A stretch of DNA of 64,000 nucleotides from Cladophialophora immunda (lineage: Eukaryota > Ascomycota > Eurotiomycetes > Chaetothyriales > Herpotrichiellaceae): the NCBI RefSeq assembly GCF_000835495.1, contig NW_015622542.1, positions 2,502,485 to 2,566,484 of the forward strand, given 5' to 3'. Shown one piece after another: positions 53,026 to 64,000 of this stretch. Position 1 is the stretch's first letter; each line of letters opens with the position of its first letter. The notes under the pieces were generated by a model. It had not been told where the DNA came from. It saw nothing but the letters and a program-made list of their open reading frames with translations, and did no database searches. The translations under genes and the position numbers were made by a program.

Positions 53026-53306
53026 GGGTAATGAAGCGGGCGTCTTGGAGTAACGCATCGGGTGCCATCCTTGCATCATTATCATTGCTTGACTTCCCAG
53101 CAGCTATCGCGCGGACCGGTAACAGACTGGTTAGAAGTTTCAGAATATCTACTCTTATCGCAGTACATTAATCGCAAATTGCAGTGTGTACAATCTCTGA
53201 TCCGCTGCCTACATATCTCGAAGTGGAAATAGTAACAGTAACCATTATTTTGTTTGGCATTTATCCTATACGTTGGATCGTCTCACGCTCAAAAAAAAAA
53301 GGTCAA

Positions 53307-54311
53307 TTAATGAGCCGCGCCATTCACCCCATTGGTCTTCGCCCCGTCATAGTCGATGGCAAAGCTGTAGGTCGGGTCGTAGTGCATGTCCCAGTACAGA
53401 TCCCAGATCTTGGCGGTGAGGGGGCCGACCTTGCCGTCGCGGACGGGCACGCCGTCGAGGGAGGTGATGGGCATGATGCCGCCGGCGGTGGTGCACATGA
53501 ACATCTCGTCGCAGTGGTAGGCCAGCTCGACGGGGACGAAGTCGAGGCGGACGTCGAGGCCAAGCTTCTGGGCGACGTCGAAGACGCTCTTACGCGTCAC
53601 GCCCTCGAGGACGCCCCGCGCGGGGGTGTGCAGCACGCCGTCCTTGATCAGGACAATGTTGAAGCCCGAGCCCTCGGTGATGTTGCCGTCGCCGTCGGTC
53701 AGGAAGGGGTAGTTGGCGCCGCGGTCGCTGGCCTCGAGCATACCCCTCGTCAGATCCCCCCACTGCAGATTCTTGACCGTTGGGTCCATGCAGCCGGGCG
53801 GCGTCCGGCGAACTGTCCGCGCGATGATGGCCTTGCCCGACCCCTCGAGCTGCATCTCGGGCTCCATGACCCAGATGTACGGCAGGATGAAGAGGTACAG
53901 GCTGTTCGTCAGGTCTTGGGGCCTCTGCGCGCCGCGCACGCCCTTCAGGCCGCGCGTGACGATCAGCTCGACAAAGGCGTCGCGCATGCCGGACTTGGCG
54001 ACCATGTCGCACAGGATGCGTTTGATCTCGTCGCGCGGGACCGGCAGCGTCAACCGCATCTTCGCGCAGCTCTTCTCCAGCCGCGACAGGTGGTCGTCGA
54101 GGCGGAAGAAGCGCCCGTCCCACACGGACGGCACGTCGTACGTCAGGTCGCTGTGCAGGAAGCCCTGGTCCAGCAATGGGATGCGCGCCTCGTGGATCGG
54201 GTACAGCTGGCCTTCGACCCACGCCACGCCCTGGGCGAGCGGGTTGGTCGACTTCTCTAGCACGGCCTTGCGGGCCTCGTAGGCAGCGAAGACTTTGTGC
54301 ATCGACGTCAT
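53307..54311 (-). CDS. R-selective amine transaminase (fold class IV PLP enzyme)
   Basis: Single exon, 334 residues. The PLP lysine is Lys180 in [12 protein letters not shown], and Glu213 in NITEGSGFN contacts the pyridine nitrogen. The sequence follows the fungal R-amine transaminases (Aspergillus terreus type) closely. Marker segments are the [14 protein letters not shown] start, [32 protein letters not shown], the [11 protein letters not shown] loop with the mobile Arg, and [25 protein letters not shown] is also present. The YDVPS context and GVRG loop separate it from branched-chain and D-amino acid aminotransferases of the same fold. It should transfer amino groups between R-configured chiral amines (or D-alanine) and ketones. 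The natural substrate in fungi is not established. Cytosolic, no signal peptide. The GC-rich coding sequence generates long spurious frames on both other strands. Confidence 0.92.
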   Translation of the reverse strand: MTSMHKVFAAYEARKAVLEKSTNPLAQGVAWVEGQLYPIHEARIPLLDQGFLHSDLTYDVPSVWDGRFFRLDDHLSRLEKSCAKMRLTLPVPRDEIKRILCDMVAKSGMRDAFVELIVTRGLKGVRGAQRPQDLTNSLYLFILPYIWVMEPEMQLEGSGKAIIARTVRRTPPGCMDPTVKNLQWGDLTRGMLEASDRGANYPFLTDGDGNITEGSGFNIVLIKDGVLHTPARGVLEGVTRKSVFDVAQKLGLDVRLDFVPVELAYHCDEMFMCTTAGGIMPITSLDGVPVRDGKVGPLTAKIWDLYWDMHYDPTYSFAIDYDGAKTNGVNGAAH

Positions 54312-54431
54312 TTTGGATGGTGGATATGCTGCTCGCCTTCGCTGTTACTGGGATTTCGGGACGGTTTGTTTTGAGGGCAAAGAGTTCTGATCTCTTTCTA
54401 TCAACAAAGGGAGAGGGGCAACCAGCCTGGT

Positions 54432-54438
54432 CTTTATA
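54432..54438 (-). promoter_or_regulatory. TATA element of the amine transaminase gene
   Basis: TATAAAG on the minus strand, about 120 nt upstream of the ATG at 54311. Confidence 0.42.
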
Positions 54439-55942
54439 CGGGGGAGTTATCGTGCGGATCTCCGCCTCGGTTCTCACCATCGAAACCAATCATCGGGCCA
54501 GGTCTTGCCTGCCTGTTGAGGTAATTCCCGATGGGGCAATCAAAGTAGCATTGGCATTCTCGGTCTTGATCATCTTCACGCCTCACTCTTCGATGGTGGA
54601 GACGATGGTAAGAAGGGTAAGAGGAATGACAGCGGCAGCAAGCATTTCGTGTTATCATCGCACTCACTACCTGAGACCATCTCAAGGCGTGTTTACTCTT
54701 GCTGCCCTCCCTGAAGTACCAGTGATGGCCTGTATCCGAAGGGTAGGGGGGAAACAATGAAGCAAAGAGTCATGCTGCTCAGTATGCAGGTATATTCTTC
54801 CCCGAAACCAATACTCGTATGTGAGAGCACTGTCCCGGCGTCTAGATGCTCAGCCATCTGCATGGTCGACCACTTGTCCTCTGGCATTTTTTCTGCTGCA
54901 GTTCACAGCAAGAAGCATATGCGGATATTGGTGAGAGGCAACTTTGGCGTGCGGGCCCCTGGTCATTGAGATTAGTCGCAGCATCCACAAAAGATTAGAC
55001 AGTAGCATATCGAGCAGGCGCAGCAGTCTTGCTCGTCCCAACCACCCCGAAGACGTACGCTCGTTCCAGTCTGAGAGTGTGTGGTGGAGTCGTCCAAGGG
55101 CTGCTGAAGATTCGAATCTGTGGTCGATGATGATGTTGTCTGAGCGTCGTCATGGTCGCATGTCGAAGCAGGTAACTTGGGGCGTAGAGCTTGAGGGGAC
55201 TGGTAAGGGGTCTTCACGGAGACATCTGAGTTTCGGTGTCCATGCCGCCCTGTTGGCTTCAAGACATGCCCTGGCCCAGCCTAAGAAGTGGAGGGTGGCT
55301 GGTCCACATCCTGTTGTACAGCAACGCCACGTTGTTTGGTTGCAGATCGCCATATGGCTCGTGGATGGACAAACGTAGCAGAGAACCGGTTGTGTGCTTA
55401 TATTGGTTCCAGGATGACGCAGGATCCGCACAGGGTCAGGGAGGGCATGATGGAAGCACAAGATGATATGCTCAGGAACGCGGGCGAAGATAAACGTACT
55501 GTATTTGGTGACATGTTTGGGACGGCCTGAGACTGCGCTCTCATTCTTTATCACGCTGCAGAAAATGTCAGTTCCCGCACTATTGTGAGTTAACGAAGTG
55601 CAGCCATATCCCTACCACAGATAGTAGCGCGTAATAAACCCCGGTGGTGACGGCTGAATCCAGTTTACGTCGCCTGCAGGAAGTGTCGAACGTGGAAGAC
55701 ATGCCCCTTTTGTAGAGTGTAGTCTCTCTGATTTCCGCTTCTGGACGCAGCCGGCAATACCTGGCATATATCGGGTAGTACGGAGCACGCCTCAGTCGTG
55801 ATGACAGCTTGGTGATTGCTTGTTCCAGGCCGAACCAAAATATTGGGATTGATGAGGAAGAGGAGAGGAGCTGATGGCACAATGGTGGAATTCTGATTCG
55901 AATAAGTTTAGTGGTGCAGGTAGCTCGGTAGGGCCGCGGCGA

Positions 55943-55998
55943 GGCCCGCCAGCCAGTTAGCGGGCCACTGAGGCGATCCTCCGGGGGAGCCTCCCCCG
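55943..55998. repeat. GC-rich inverted repeats (two adjacent hairpins)
   Basis: First hairpin at 55943-55966: stem GGCCCGC / GCGGGCC with a 10-nt loop. Second at 55982-55998: perfect palindrome CGGGGGAG-C-CTCCCCCG. Both lie in an otherwise unremarkable intergenic region and could mark the remnant of a mobile element or a structured transcript. Confidence 0.5.
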
Positions 55999-56643
55999 CA
56001 ATTTAGTTACACCCGGGAGCTCGCAAATCACCCAAGAGCTTGTTTCGGGCCCGGGCTCGGTTAGTGACGAGGCCTAGTGAGCCCCCGCCCGCCAGGGACC
56101 ACAACTGCACACTAGTCCCTACCAAAAGTGTTCGACGTCACGGCGGCTCACTGTCTGTCACGCTTCTTAATCTTTTCACATCCGTCACTCCAACTAGGAC
56201 TCGACGAGCAACTCCCCAAGGATATCATGATGCCTCCCGACAGGGGAAATTAAAGTCCACTTCACAATCAGGAGAGATGTGGCGGGCTCTTCGGTGTCCA
56301 AGTTACTTTCGTGGCTTGCTGAATCGGACGCACCTTCACTGACCGACAGATCATGCATGCTAAGATGGTGGCTGGCTGGAGCCATGGAACAGCTCATGGC
56401 CAGTGCATTGGCCATGGTGACCACTGCGTCACTGCCTCATGCGATAACATATGCTGGCACCTGCCTCCAGGTAATGACAGCCGATCCTCTTCTCCAGCTG
56501 CTGACAGATTTGGTTGTGCAACAGCCTCACTTTTTTGACCCTCTCCGCCTCAGCATTCATATGGGATATTCAGTTTTTGGCTCGAGTCGTCTTTTCTATC
56601 CATATTGCAAGCATCCTTACAGCTGCGCAACCTCATAGCACCG

Positions 56644-58622
56644 ATGTGCCGCCGCCTCTTCCTCTTCGTGCTCGCCCTAACCTTTGTGTCCAGCAGCTAT
56701 GCCGGGGTCAACGACACCCAGAGCAACGGCACCAAGCCAGGCCCAACGCAGAAGCCTAACTTTGTCTTCATCATGACCGACGACCAAGATCTTCAGCTCA
56801 ATTCCATGCAATACATGCCAAATGTTCTGGATCTGATTGCAAAAGAGGGGACTACCTACCAAAACCACTTCTGCACGGTCTCCCAATGCTGCCCTTCGAG
56901 AGTCTCATTGTTGACTGGCAAGCTTGCTCACAATACCAATGTCACGGATATTGTCCCTCCATACGGTTTGTGGGCTTTTGCACTGGTTATGTTATGGTAC
57001 TGATTGTTTCAGGCGGCTATCCCAAGTTCGTTCAACAAGGCCTCAACAACAACTACCTGCCGGTATGGCTGCAGCAGGCAGGATACAACACTTACTATAC
57101 GGGCAAACTCATGAATGCCCACTCCACCGCCAACTGGAATAACCCGTTCCCTGCAGGTTGGAACGGCACTGCTTGTGGGGTTAAATATTGTCTGCCCTGG
57201 GAGCTGTTGTTGACTTCTTATAGTCTTGATCGACCCAGGAACTTACAACTACTACAACGCCACATTCCAGAGCAACAGAGACCCTCCTGTGAGCACTCCC
57301 GATCAATATAACACAGACCAAGTCGCGCAGAATGCTCTGAATATGCTTGACCAAGCTCACGCTGCCGGAGTGCCTTTCTTCCTCGGTGTCGCCCCAATTG
57401 CACCGCATTGCCAGACCATCTTCAATCCGACCACACCCATCCCGGGCTTTCTTCCACCTATCCCAGCAACTCGCCATCAGAACTTATTCCCCGGTGCCAA
57501 GATCCCCCGAAGTCCCAACTTCAACCCCAATGTACCCAGCGGAGCAAGCTGGATCACGCACTTGCCCCAACTCAACACCACAGAGATTGACTATTTTGAC
57601 AACTTCTATCGCTTGCGCTTGCAGGCGTTGCAAGCTGTCGATGAGATGATACCGACCATCATCAACCGCCTGAGACAGTACGGTCTCCTCGATAATACCT
57701 ACATTATCTACACCACTGACAATGGCTATCACATGGGCAATCACCGCATGCAGCCAGGGAAGTATTGCGCATACGAGGAGGATGTCAATATTCCTTTTTA
57801 CATCCGTGGACCAGGTGTGCCGAGAGGGAAGACTGTTGATTTTGTGACAACTCATACGGATATTGCTCCCACTTTGTTTCAGTTGGCCGGGATTCCGCTC
57901 CGGAGTGATTTCGACGGGTCTCCCATGCCTGTCACTGACAATGCGCAGCAGCAGCGTCGTGATGCTCCAACCCATGATCATACCATGGTTGAGTATTGGG
58001 GAACAGGTGGGTTTGAGGGAGCCTTCGGATTGCAGGGTGTGAATGGAAGTTTCAGTAAGTGTGGTTCTACACAATATTGTCGAGAGAGCACCGCTGACGT
58101 GGACATTCAGCTCAATTTCTCAATAACACCTACAAATCCATGCGCATTGTCACCGACAAGTACAACCTGCAATACACAGTCTGGTGCACAAATGAACACG
58201 AGTTGTACGACATGACGGTACATCTTCCTATCAATTCGTCCATGTGGAGTAGATACCAACTGACAGTGATGCAGCGCGATCCGTCGCAAATGAATAACCT
58301 GCTGGGCCCAACTGCTTCAGTCAACGCTACTCCTCTGGCGTGGCCCTTAAATCGACCCCTTATTCAAGTCCAACCTCGTCTCGATGCTATGCTCATGGTC
58401 CTAAAATCCTGCAAGGCCGACCAATGTACACAGCCATGGAAGGTTCTTCATCCTGACGGCAACGTCAATAACCTTGTTGATGCGTTGGATGCCGATTATG
58501 ATGCATTCTATGCGGGTCAACCAAAAGTGGGGTTTGAAAAGTGCGCCTTGGGATATCTGATCGGAAGTGAAGGGCCACAGACACCCAATTACTATGGGAC
58601 CAATATGGCGGCATGGACTTGA
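56644..58622 (+). CDS. Secreted arylsulfatase
   Basis: Five exons: 56644-56965, 57013-57174, 57224-58054, 58111-58217 and 58275-58622, giving 589 residues. A signal peptide spans residues 1-20. FVFIMTDDQDLQLNS provides the metal-binding Asp pair (46, 47). The sulfatase signature Cys82-Cys-Pro84-Ser-Arg86 (QCCPSRVSLLTGK) contains the Cys converted to formylglycine. Later sites are YTTDNGYHMGNHRMQPGK and THTDIAPTLFQLAG. Family consensus strings cross the junctions (PPYG|GYPKF, NGTA|FLIDPGTY, GSF|TQFLNNTYKSMR), which supports the splicing. Two donors are atypical in their downstream bases (GTTTGT, GTGGGG). The fourth intron is 57 nt, in phase and stop-free. Hydrolyses sulfate esters of phenols, usually induced under sulfur limitation. 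Many N-glycosylation sites agree with secretion. Confidence 0.93.
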
Positions 58623-60068
58623 GGTAACGGGTAATGTCAAGGACGGGATATTGCACAGACCGATGAAAGGACGGCGCATTTCAGGATATGTAGACTGGAT
58701 ACGCCAGGTCTCTGTCATTAAAGCAACCACACCGATCTTGGAAAAGAGACTTTGATCCTACCGAAGCGGCATGATCATACCTGCTGGAGCTGACCGTGCG
58801 ACGCATGAAGGTTTGGGACCATGTCGACCCCTCTTCTATTCTCAGCTATGACTAGTATCTAAATTGTTCTGTATTATTAGCTCGTTGATTGCAAGGCCCT
58901 CTCTGGTCCTTCTCCTGAGTTTTGGCTTCGTCACAACATTCACGGTGATTCCTGGATCTCTTAATATGGCAAGCTATCGAGATGCCATTTCAAGTTGGTC
59001 AGTGTTGCCTCGAGATTTGCCTCAGGGGGGCATTGCAACGTTGCCTCCTTTCCACGGTCGGTGAGTCAAATTGTGGTAAAGGAGAGGGCATCTTCTGATG
59101 ATCACGGGCACAATCCAGCGCTTCTGGACTGGTCGGGGCCTTTGATTGTTGTCAAGGTCAAGGTCCGGATTGAGGGCGTTTGTCGTGTGGCTATGGCTCA
59201 CCTCATTCAAAGGCCGCGTCTGCGTCTCGGCAAAGGCGTGATTGGGAAGGAAATCATGAGCGGAGGATCTCCCGCTGCTACCTGGCCCCTACCTAGGAAG
59301 CGAAGGAGTGTCGGAGGTGGATTCGAGGTTTTCAAAACATTTTTTTGGTCATTCAGCTACCTAGGTAGTAAGTAACCCTCGTAATAATGCAGCACAGATT
59401 GCCAGAGGAGGCACGAAAGATGCCACCAGAGAGTGGCCTGCCATGGAGCAGGCCCCGGTATAGTTTCTCTTCTGCGGCGCGATTTCGTTCCGTATCGGAC
59501 AGAACTTGAGCCGGAAAAGAAAGCTCCTGGTGGTGGGGTTATCCAACCCGATCAGATCTGTGAGGAACAGGAAAAGCAGAAATCGCTAGAACGAGAGCGA
59601 TGTCGGAGAGCCATTGACAAGGAAGTCACAGCCCCTAAACCCAGACAACTCGGTCAAGGCGGACACCCGACAGGATGTCTTTCATACAGCTTCCCGGGAC
59701 ATTGTAATCATGACAATGGTCTGCACTGTAGGCTGTACAGAAGAAGAGACTGTGAGGGCCTCGGCGGCTTAGCTGAGGTCCATATGCCTGAGAAGCGCAC
59801 TTGTGCCATCTGTCTCACAATTCATCTTAAAGTGGTGCTGATTCTTCTGTGTGGCTGTGTCGAACGGATAGGAATGTCTGGACGTCGAGAAAGGAGGTTT
59901 TCGTGCTGCGCGATCAGGGGACGAGTGTCACCACGCAACGGTCCTCTGGATCTTGGTCCGGTACGCTTTTCTGAGCTGACAAGATGTAAAGCTTGCCTGC
60001 ATGAGGCTCCGTGTCGTAATCTCCGCTTGAGCAAGAACGGTCCCAATCCCGTCTGTCGAGGCGCTCTG
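58623..60068. other. Intergenic between convergent genes
   Basis: A Cys-rich plus-strand frame at 59433-60257 lacks an ATG start and runs antisense into the THO3 coding end; not called. Nothing else supported. Confidence 0.5.
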
Positions 60069-61294
60069 TCAAATCGACGGCCCTCCAGCTGCTCCGACTA
60101 TTTTCAAACTCGACTTCCCTTGCCTGGTCTCCTCGATCTGGGTGTATGCCAACCAGTAGCGGTTAGGATGCCACTCGACCGCCGGGATTCCGCTTGTGCC
60201 AGTGGCAATCGTGTGCACGACGTCGCCCGTCTCGGCATGATAGATGTCAAAGCCTGAGCTCAGGCCCTCACCGCCACCAGATCCCATCTCTTCACTCGCG
60301 CCGACCAGGTATCGGCCGTCCCATGACCAACTCAGGCCCTTGATGGCGCCGGAACTGGCGTTGGACACGGTCCGTCGGCACACCCAGTCCGTGGTGTCCC
60401 ACAGAGAGATCATGGCATCTGAGCCGCCGACGGCGACGTATTTCCCATTGGGGCAGTAGGAGATGGCGGTGCAGGAGGAAGTGTGTGCGGAAATGGTGTG
60501 CAGGACCGTGAAGGAGGGGTAATCGAGTATCTTGACAGAGCCGTCACCTTGGGTGATCAGCAGATCAGAGGGCGGATATGCATTCGAGAAGGTTGTTTGG
60601 TTGGTCTGTTGGTTCTGCTTGTGGCGCGATAGGACTTGTGGAGAGGAGGGCATCGCGGTTGAGATGGGAATGAGGACGTCGCCCTGTGAAGTAGGATGGC
60701 TTCAGTTTTCGGCTTTTCCATAAACAGTGCCTGAGAGTTTCCCGCACCTTCGTCCCTGCCAGGAGCACGCTTCCATCAGCACTCCAGGTCAACGTAAAGG
60801 GCTCGCCGCCGACCTCGAGTTTATTCACACAGACTTTCGTCCGTGTGTCCCAGAACCGCACCGTGCCGTCCGAGGAACAGCTGGCCAGCTCGAATTCTCT
60901 GACAGGGTTGAACAGGACCTTTTCGACGGCATGCCCGTGGCCTCTCAGCTCGATCTGGCTTCGCGGACTGGTGCGCTCGGGGTTCCATATTCGAACGGTC
61001 TTGTCGTTGGCCCCGGTTGCGATCAACCCGCCCGAGGCGTTCCATGAAATAGTGCGGTGGCTTGGACAAAAGGGAATGGTTCATCAGCCGATATGTTGCG
61101 GAGGGAAAGGTTTTTTTTTCGGTTCATGATGGCAGGACTGGGTCGAATGCACTGTTCATGCAGACGGCGGGTACATACATGATCGGGATGGCTGTTCGAG
61201 TGGCAGGGTCGGTGTATTGTTGGGTCTTGAGCAAGCTGAACTGAGCCCCGAACTTGTCGCGGCCGAGGTGCTTGCGCTGGCTCACGGGCGCCAT
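60069..61294 (-). CDS. THO complex subunit 3 (Tex1/THOC3), WD40 propeller
   Basis: Three exons on the minus strand: 61294-61179, 61060-60748 and 60683-60069, giving 347 residues, normal for the family. The start MAPVSQRKHLGRDKFGAQFS and TQQYTDPATRTAIPI is joined by the first intron to HRTISWNASGGLIATGANDKTVRIW. The WD repeats are regular: FELASCSSDGTVRFWDTR, FTLTWSADGSVLLAGTK|GDV, NGKYVAVGGSDAMISLWD, and SGIPAVEWHPNRYWLAYT at the end. The protein is part of the THO complex, which couples transcription to mRNA processing and export and limits R-loops in the nucleus. A Gln/Asn-rich loop (RHKQNQQTNQTTFS) sits between two blades. The first intron (118 nt) is longer than most here. Confidence 0.9.
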
Positions 61295-61763
61295 ACCGCC
61301 CAAATCTCAGTATATCTATAAAGAGGTGTTGGTCGCACAGTCAAACATTGGGCGGAAACATAACTCGGAGACGACCAGAGTCTTGCGGCGCAGTTTATCG
61401 GGCATTTTGTGGGGTTGCTTCCTTTCCCGAAATGGATGTCACGAGGAGACTTCAGACCTCGCTGTTGTTTTATAGCCTACCAACTGCCACGACTTCAAGA
61501 GCTAGCACGCGAAATATACGGCCGGTACTAGAGATCAACGAGAAAAGGGACGTACTAACCTTCCGCAGCTCCCACCCCGACAACGTTAGGCCTCTGGGAG
61601 CTTCAACGATGTTGTATCTATTTAACTATACCAAGTAGATAGGAGTTGGGATTTCGCCTACTGAATCCTGGGTATCACATTTTCATCGACCACAAGTTTT
61701 CCTACCATAAATCGTCGATTTCAAAATGGAGCTGGGCATCCAATACTCACAAAGTCAAGGTCA
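61295..61763. other. Intergenic
   Basis: Promoter of THO3 and 3' flank of the transcription factor gene. No coding signal. Confidence 0.5.
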
Positions 61764-64000
61764 TTATGGCTGTGGAGTCGAACCAGCCCAAGCAAACATC
61801 CATTCATTCCCATCAGGTATTCCTTCCGTCGACCAAAGGGAGTCTGGTCCAGGGGTCAGGCCAGTTGGACCAGGTGTCATCCCAGTAGAGCCGAAGTTCA
61901 TACCAGTTTGCTGTGGTGAGATATCCTGACCAGTCTGGGTTGATATATTCATGTTCCAGGAAGTCTGGGCGCCAGCTGGAAACGCATAGCCCGGCGACGG
62001 TTGCCCCTGCCCACTGCTCGCAGTGTTTCCGCTGCTGGATTGGTTCGGAGGCGAAGTGTAAGATGTATGTGACGAGTTTGGATTCGACAGGGTCGAAGGC
62101 GTTGGGTGATTAGAGTGCGACCGTGAGCCAGTTCCGTCGTGATGCGAAGTGTCTGGTGAAGTGTCTGTTCCAACAGACTGGATTGGAAAGCCATAGCCAT
62201 TCTCCAACCCATCGCTTGTAGATGGGATCGTCTGGGCCATCTGTGCGCTGGTGCCCAACCCCTCCGCCGCATACAAACTTGGATAGCTGCTACTGGCGGC
62301 AGGGGCATTGCCATCCGCGGGCCAGGGGGGAATTATGCCCTTGGTATTGGTCCCTTGGACGGCGCCGATTGTTTCCCGACCTTGAGTCTCTCTGATTTCA
62401 AAGAGTGGAGAACATTTCAAAGCATCTGTGTTAGCAGGACTTTCACCCTATATTCAAGTCAGCGCTTTTACCACCTTACCAAGAAACATGGGCAGACTGA
62501 CTGGTGGACGGTGCCCGAATTTCCATCGTGAATAACTGGTTGGAATATCCAAGCCGCTACCTTCGAGGTCAACATCTAGCTGTACCAAGAATGACTCTGT
62601 GAGCGGATTCTTGGTTTTCAGGACTTGCATCGCAGCAAGTAGGAAATGCAGGGAGGATTTGACCGCAGCATCTTCTCGTCTCGATTTGAGATATTGCACG
62701 AACACTCGTGAAGCCACATAGAGACAGAATGCCAGGAAAGGATTCATCTGAACAAAGTTAGCAGTTAAGCACCGTCGAGAAGCTCTCTAACGTACCATCG
62801 ACATGTCCATATGGCTGATCATTTTCATAATGTTGGTGATTTGGTCCGCTGCAACAATACATCGACGTTTGGATTCAGCACTGATCTGAGCCGGAAGTCG
62901 GTTTTTGTCGGCTTTGAATATGGCTGCTTGGTGCAGACATATTGTAGCTGTATGGATATTCATATTGAGAAACACAGTGTTCGGATCATTGAGACCTGCT
63001 GGGAGGCGGAGAGGCGGGGGTAGCGACAAAGATGTGTTGAGGAGGATATTGTCCAGAGATCGATGACGTTTCCAGAACGCGCCATTTAGGTCGTGATCAT
63101 TATCTTGTTCCGACGGTCGATGGAGATGGGTAAGGTTTCGCCCAAATATTGTCGACAAAAGGATGACCCCGCCGAATGAAGAGAGGGAAGATGCTCCATC
63201 GCCGTTCAAGATGTCGGATAATTGCAGTGTGGGCTCTGGTTGACACTTGTTAAAGGCTTCCTCGCTAGCGGGTAGATTTGTCAGGATCTGTGGAACATTC
63301 ATCAGTTTCCTGATATCAACGTGGTTGGTACACATACGTCTCTCTCGTCAATGACCATTGGCCATCCAGTCCCGATGCTGGCATATCGGTCCTGACAGTA
63401 TGCCATCCAGAATGTCCGCCGCCGTTCTTCGCGATCTGTCCAGTCTCGAGGAGGTGGTAATGTTTGTTTTACGTCAAGACCAACACGATCCTGTCGGTGT
63501 AGACCCATCATTTGAGCCAGTCTTGCAGCTCTTCCGATACTCATCCACGCTCTTGGGAAGTACATCACTCGAAACTCGTAACAGGCAAGCAACGTCCAGC
63601 ATTGCGAATGGGCGATCGTGATCATTCCTTCACCGTGTCCTCTCATTTCGTCCATCTCGGCGTACTTTCGAGCCCTCGCATAGAAGTGTTCGGTGTAAGC
63701 TGAATACTTGGAAGTAATGGCACATGCGTGGGTCCACATGGCATATCTTAGGCACACTGCTGGGCGCATATGAGGCGCGAGGTCCATTGAAGCCAGAAAC
63801 CGGCCTTTGTGAATCATGGGCAAGGAAGGATGGATTTTCTCGAAATATATCTCATTCCTGGAGCAGTCAGCAGCGGAAACTTTTGAGTCCGGAGTCGAGA
63901 TCAGCCATACATCTCATCTATCACCTCCCTCGCTGGCAATGCTTCTTCAAGACCGAGGCCTATCATCTCCCAGGAGAAATCGTCGTTGGAATTCATACCG
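61764..64000 (-). CDS. Fungal-specific transcription factor (Fungal_trans domain), N-terminus beyond the window
   Basis: Five exons are visible on the minus strand: 64000-63911 (cut by the edge), 63857-63338, 63287-62796, 62747-62480 and 62425-61764. All joins are in frame. The visible part is about 680 residues. The Fungal_trans (PF04082-type) regulatory domain is clear. It starts with EIYFEKIHPSLPMIHKGRFLASM, then MRPAVCLRYAMWTHACAITSKYS, and continues with RAWMSIGRAARLAQMMGLHRQD and REERRRTFWMAYCQDRYASIGTGWP. The conserved C-terminal segment NPFLAFCLYVASRVFVQYLKSRREDAAVKSSLHFLLAAMQ follows. The last exon is a Ser/Gly/Pro/Gln-rich tail of 200 residues, probably an activation region. The Zn2Cys6 DNA-binding domain expected at the N-terminus is outside the window, so its presence is assumed, not seen. 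Targets cannot be inferred. Confidence 0.88.

Larger units (their letters stand above)
54312..56643. other. Intergenic, includes a GC-rich hairpin cluster
   Basis: 2.3 kb with no supported gene. The segment 55930-56110 is much more GC-rich than its surroundings and has short perfect palindromes (separate entry). Confidence 0.5.

Noticed and set aside
52120..53085. 321-codon minus-strand frame opposite the large membrane protein
   Set aside because: Arg/Asp/Val-rich antisense frame caused by the high GC3 of the true gene; no recognisable domain.
53184..54260. 358-codon plus-strand frame opposite the amine transaminase
   Set aside because: Shadow of a GC-rich gene on the other strand; the composition is biased (Val/Ala/Asp/Gly) with no motifs, while the minus strand has a complete enzyme.
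55915..55945. Sequence resembling a tRNA D-arm (GTAGCTCGGTAGGGCC)
   Set aside because: No B-box or T-arm (GGTTCGAATCC-like) at the right distance and no acceptor stem pairing; it belongs to the GC-rich hairpin cluster.
59433..60257. Cys-rich 274-codon plus-strand frame
   Set aside because: Begins with GTG rather than ATG, runs antisense into the 3' end of the THO3 coding region, and the cysteines follow no zinc-binding pattern.

Overview
This is nuclear DNA of a filamentous ascomycete (Pezizomycotina, most likely Eurotiomycetes, possibly Chaetothyriales). The genes carry short GT-AG introns, mostly 50-90 nt, with CTAAC/CTGAC branch sites. Many encode fungus-specific families: a Clr5-domain protein, a DUF7025-type AAA ATPase, a Fungal_trans regulator, GATOR1 Npr3 and an R-selective amine transaminase. 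Genes lie on both strands without operons. The lineage is inferred from gene content only. Exon junctions were read by eye, and every multi-exon model given here closes in frame. I found no tRNA, rRNA, CRISPR array or intact transposon.

Layout. 0-10 kb: 3' end of an FAD-dependent aromatic monooxygenase, a secreted NTF2-like protein, a conserved fungal protein of unknown function, an AFG1-like ATPase, and adenylyl-sulfate kinase with an 8-nt first exon. 10-25 kb: a 2.5-kb gene-free stretch, a serine-rich protein, a UPF0029 protein, two divergent genes related to Rieske oxygenases, then a Clr5-domain gene convergent with an AAA ATPase gene. 25-37 kb: a 71-residue spliced gene, the translation factor Tma20/MCT-1, a LARP1/Sro9-type La-motif protein and, divergent from it, Npr3. 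37-50 kb: a cytochrome c peroxidase-like enzyme, an uncharacterised fungal protein, an MFS transporter, a MARVEL-type membrane protein, an aldo-keto reductase, a PAP2 lipid phosphatase and a small membrane protein. 50-64 kb: a large glycosylated membrane protein, the amine transaminase, an arylsulfatase, THO complex subunit 3, and the C-terminal part of a transcription factor that runs off the right edge.

The most interesting item is the divergent pair at 16.05-19.33 kb. The left gene encodes an oxygenase alpha-subunit-like protein with an intact mononuclear-iron site but no room for the Rieske [2Fe-2S] module. The right gene encodes a membrane-anchored protein with a perfect Rieske centre, but the iron-binding His pair of the catalytic domain is absent. 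Together they hold one complete set of oxygenase metal centres, which suggests a split (two-polypeptide) Rieske oxygenase or a pair of repurposed relics. Secondary items are an AAA ATPase with Asp-Gly instead of Asp-Glu in Walker B, the MET14 micro-exon, the small spliced TATA-driven gene, a GC-rich hairpin cluster near 55.95 kb, and a hexanucleotide repeat inside a conserved domain.
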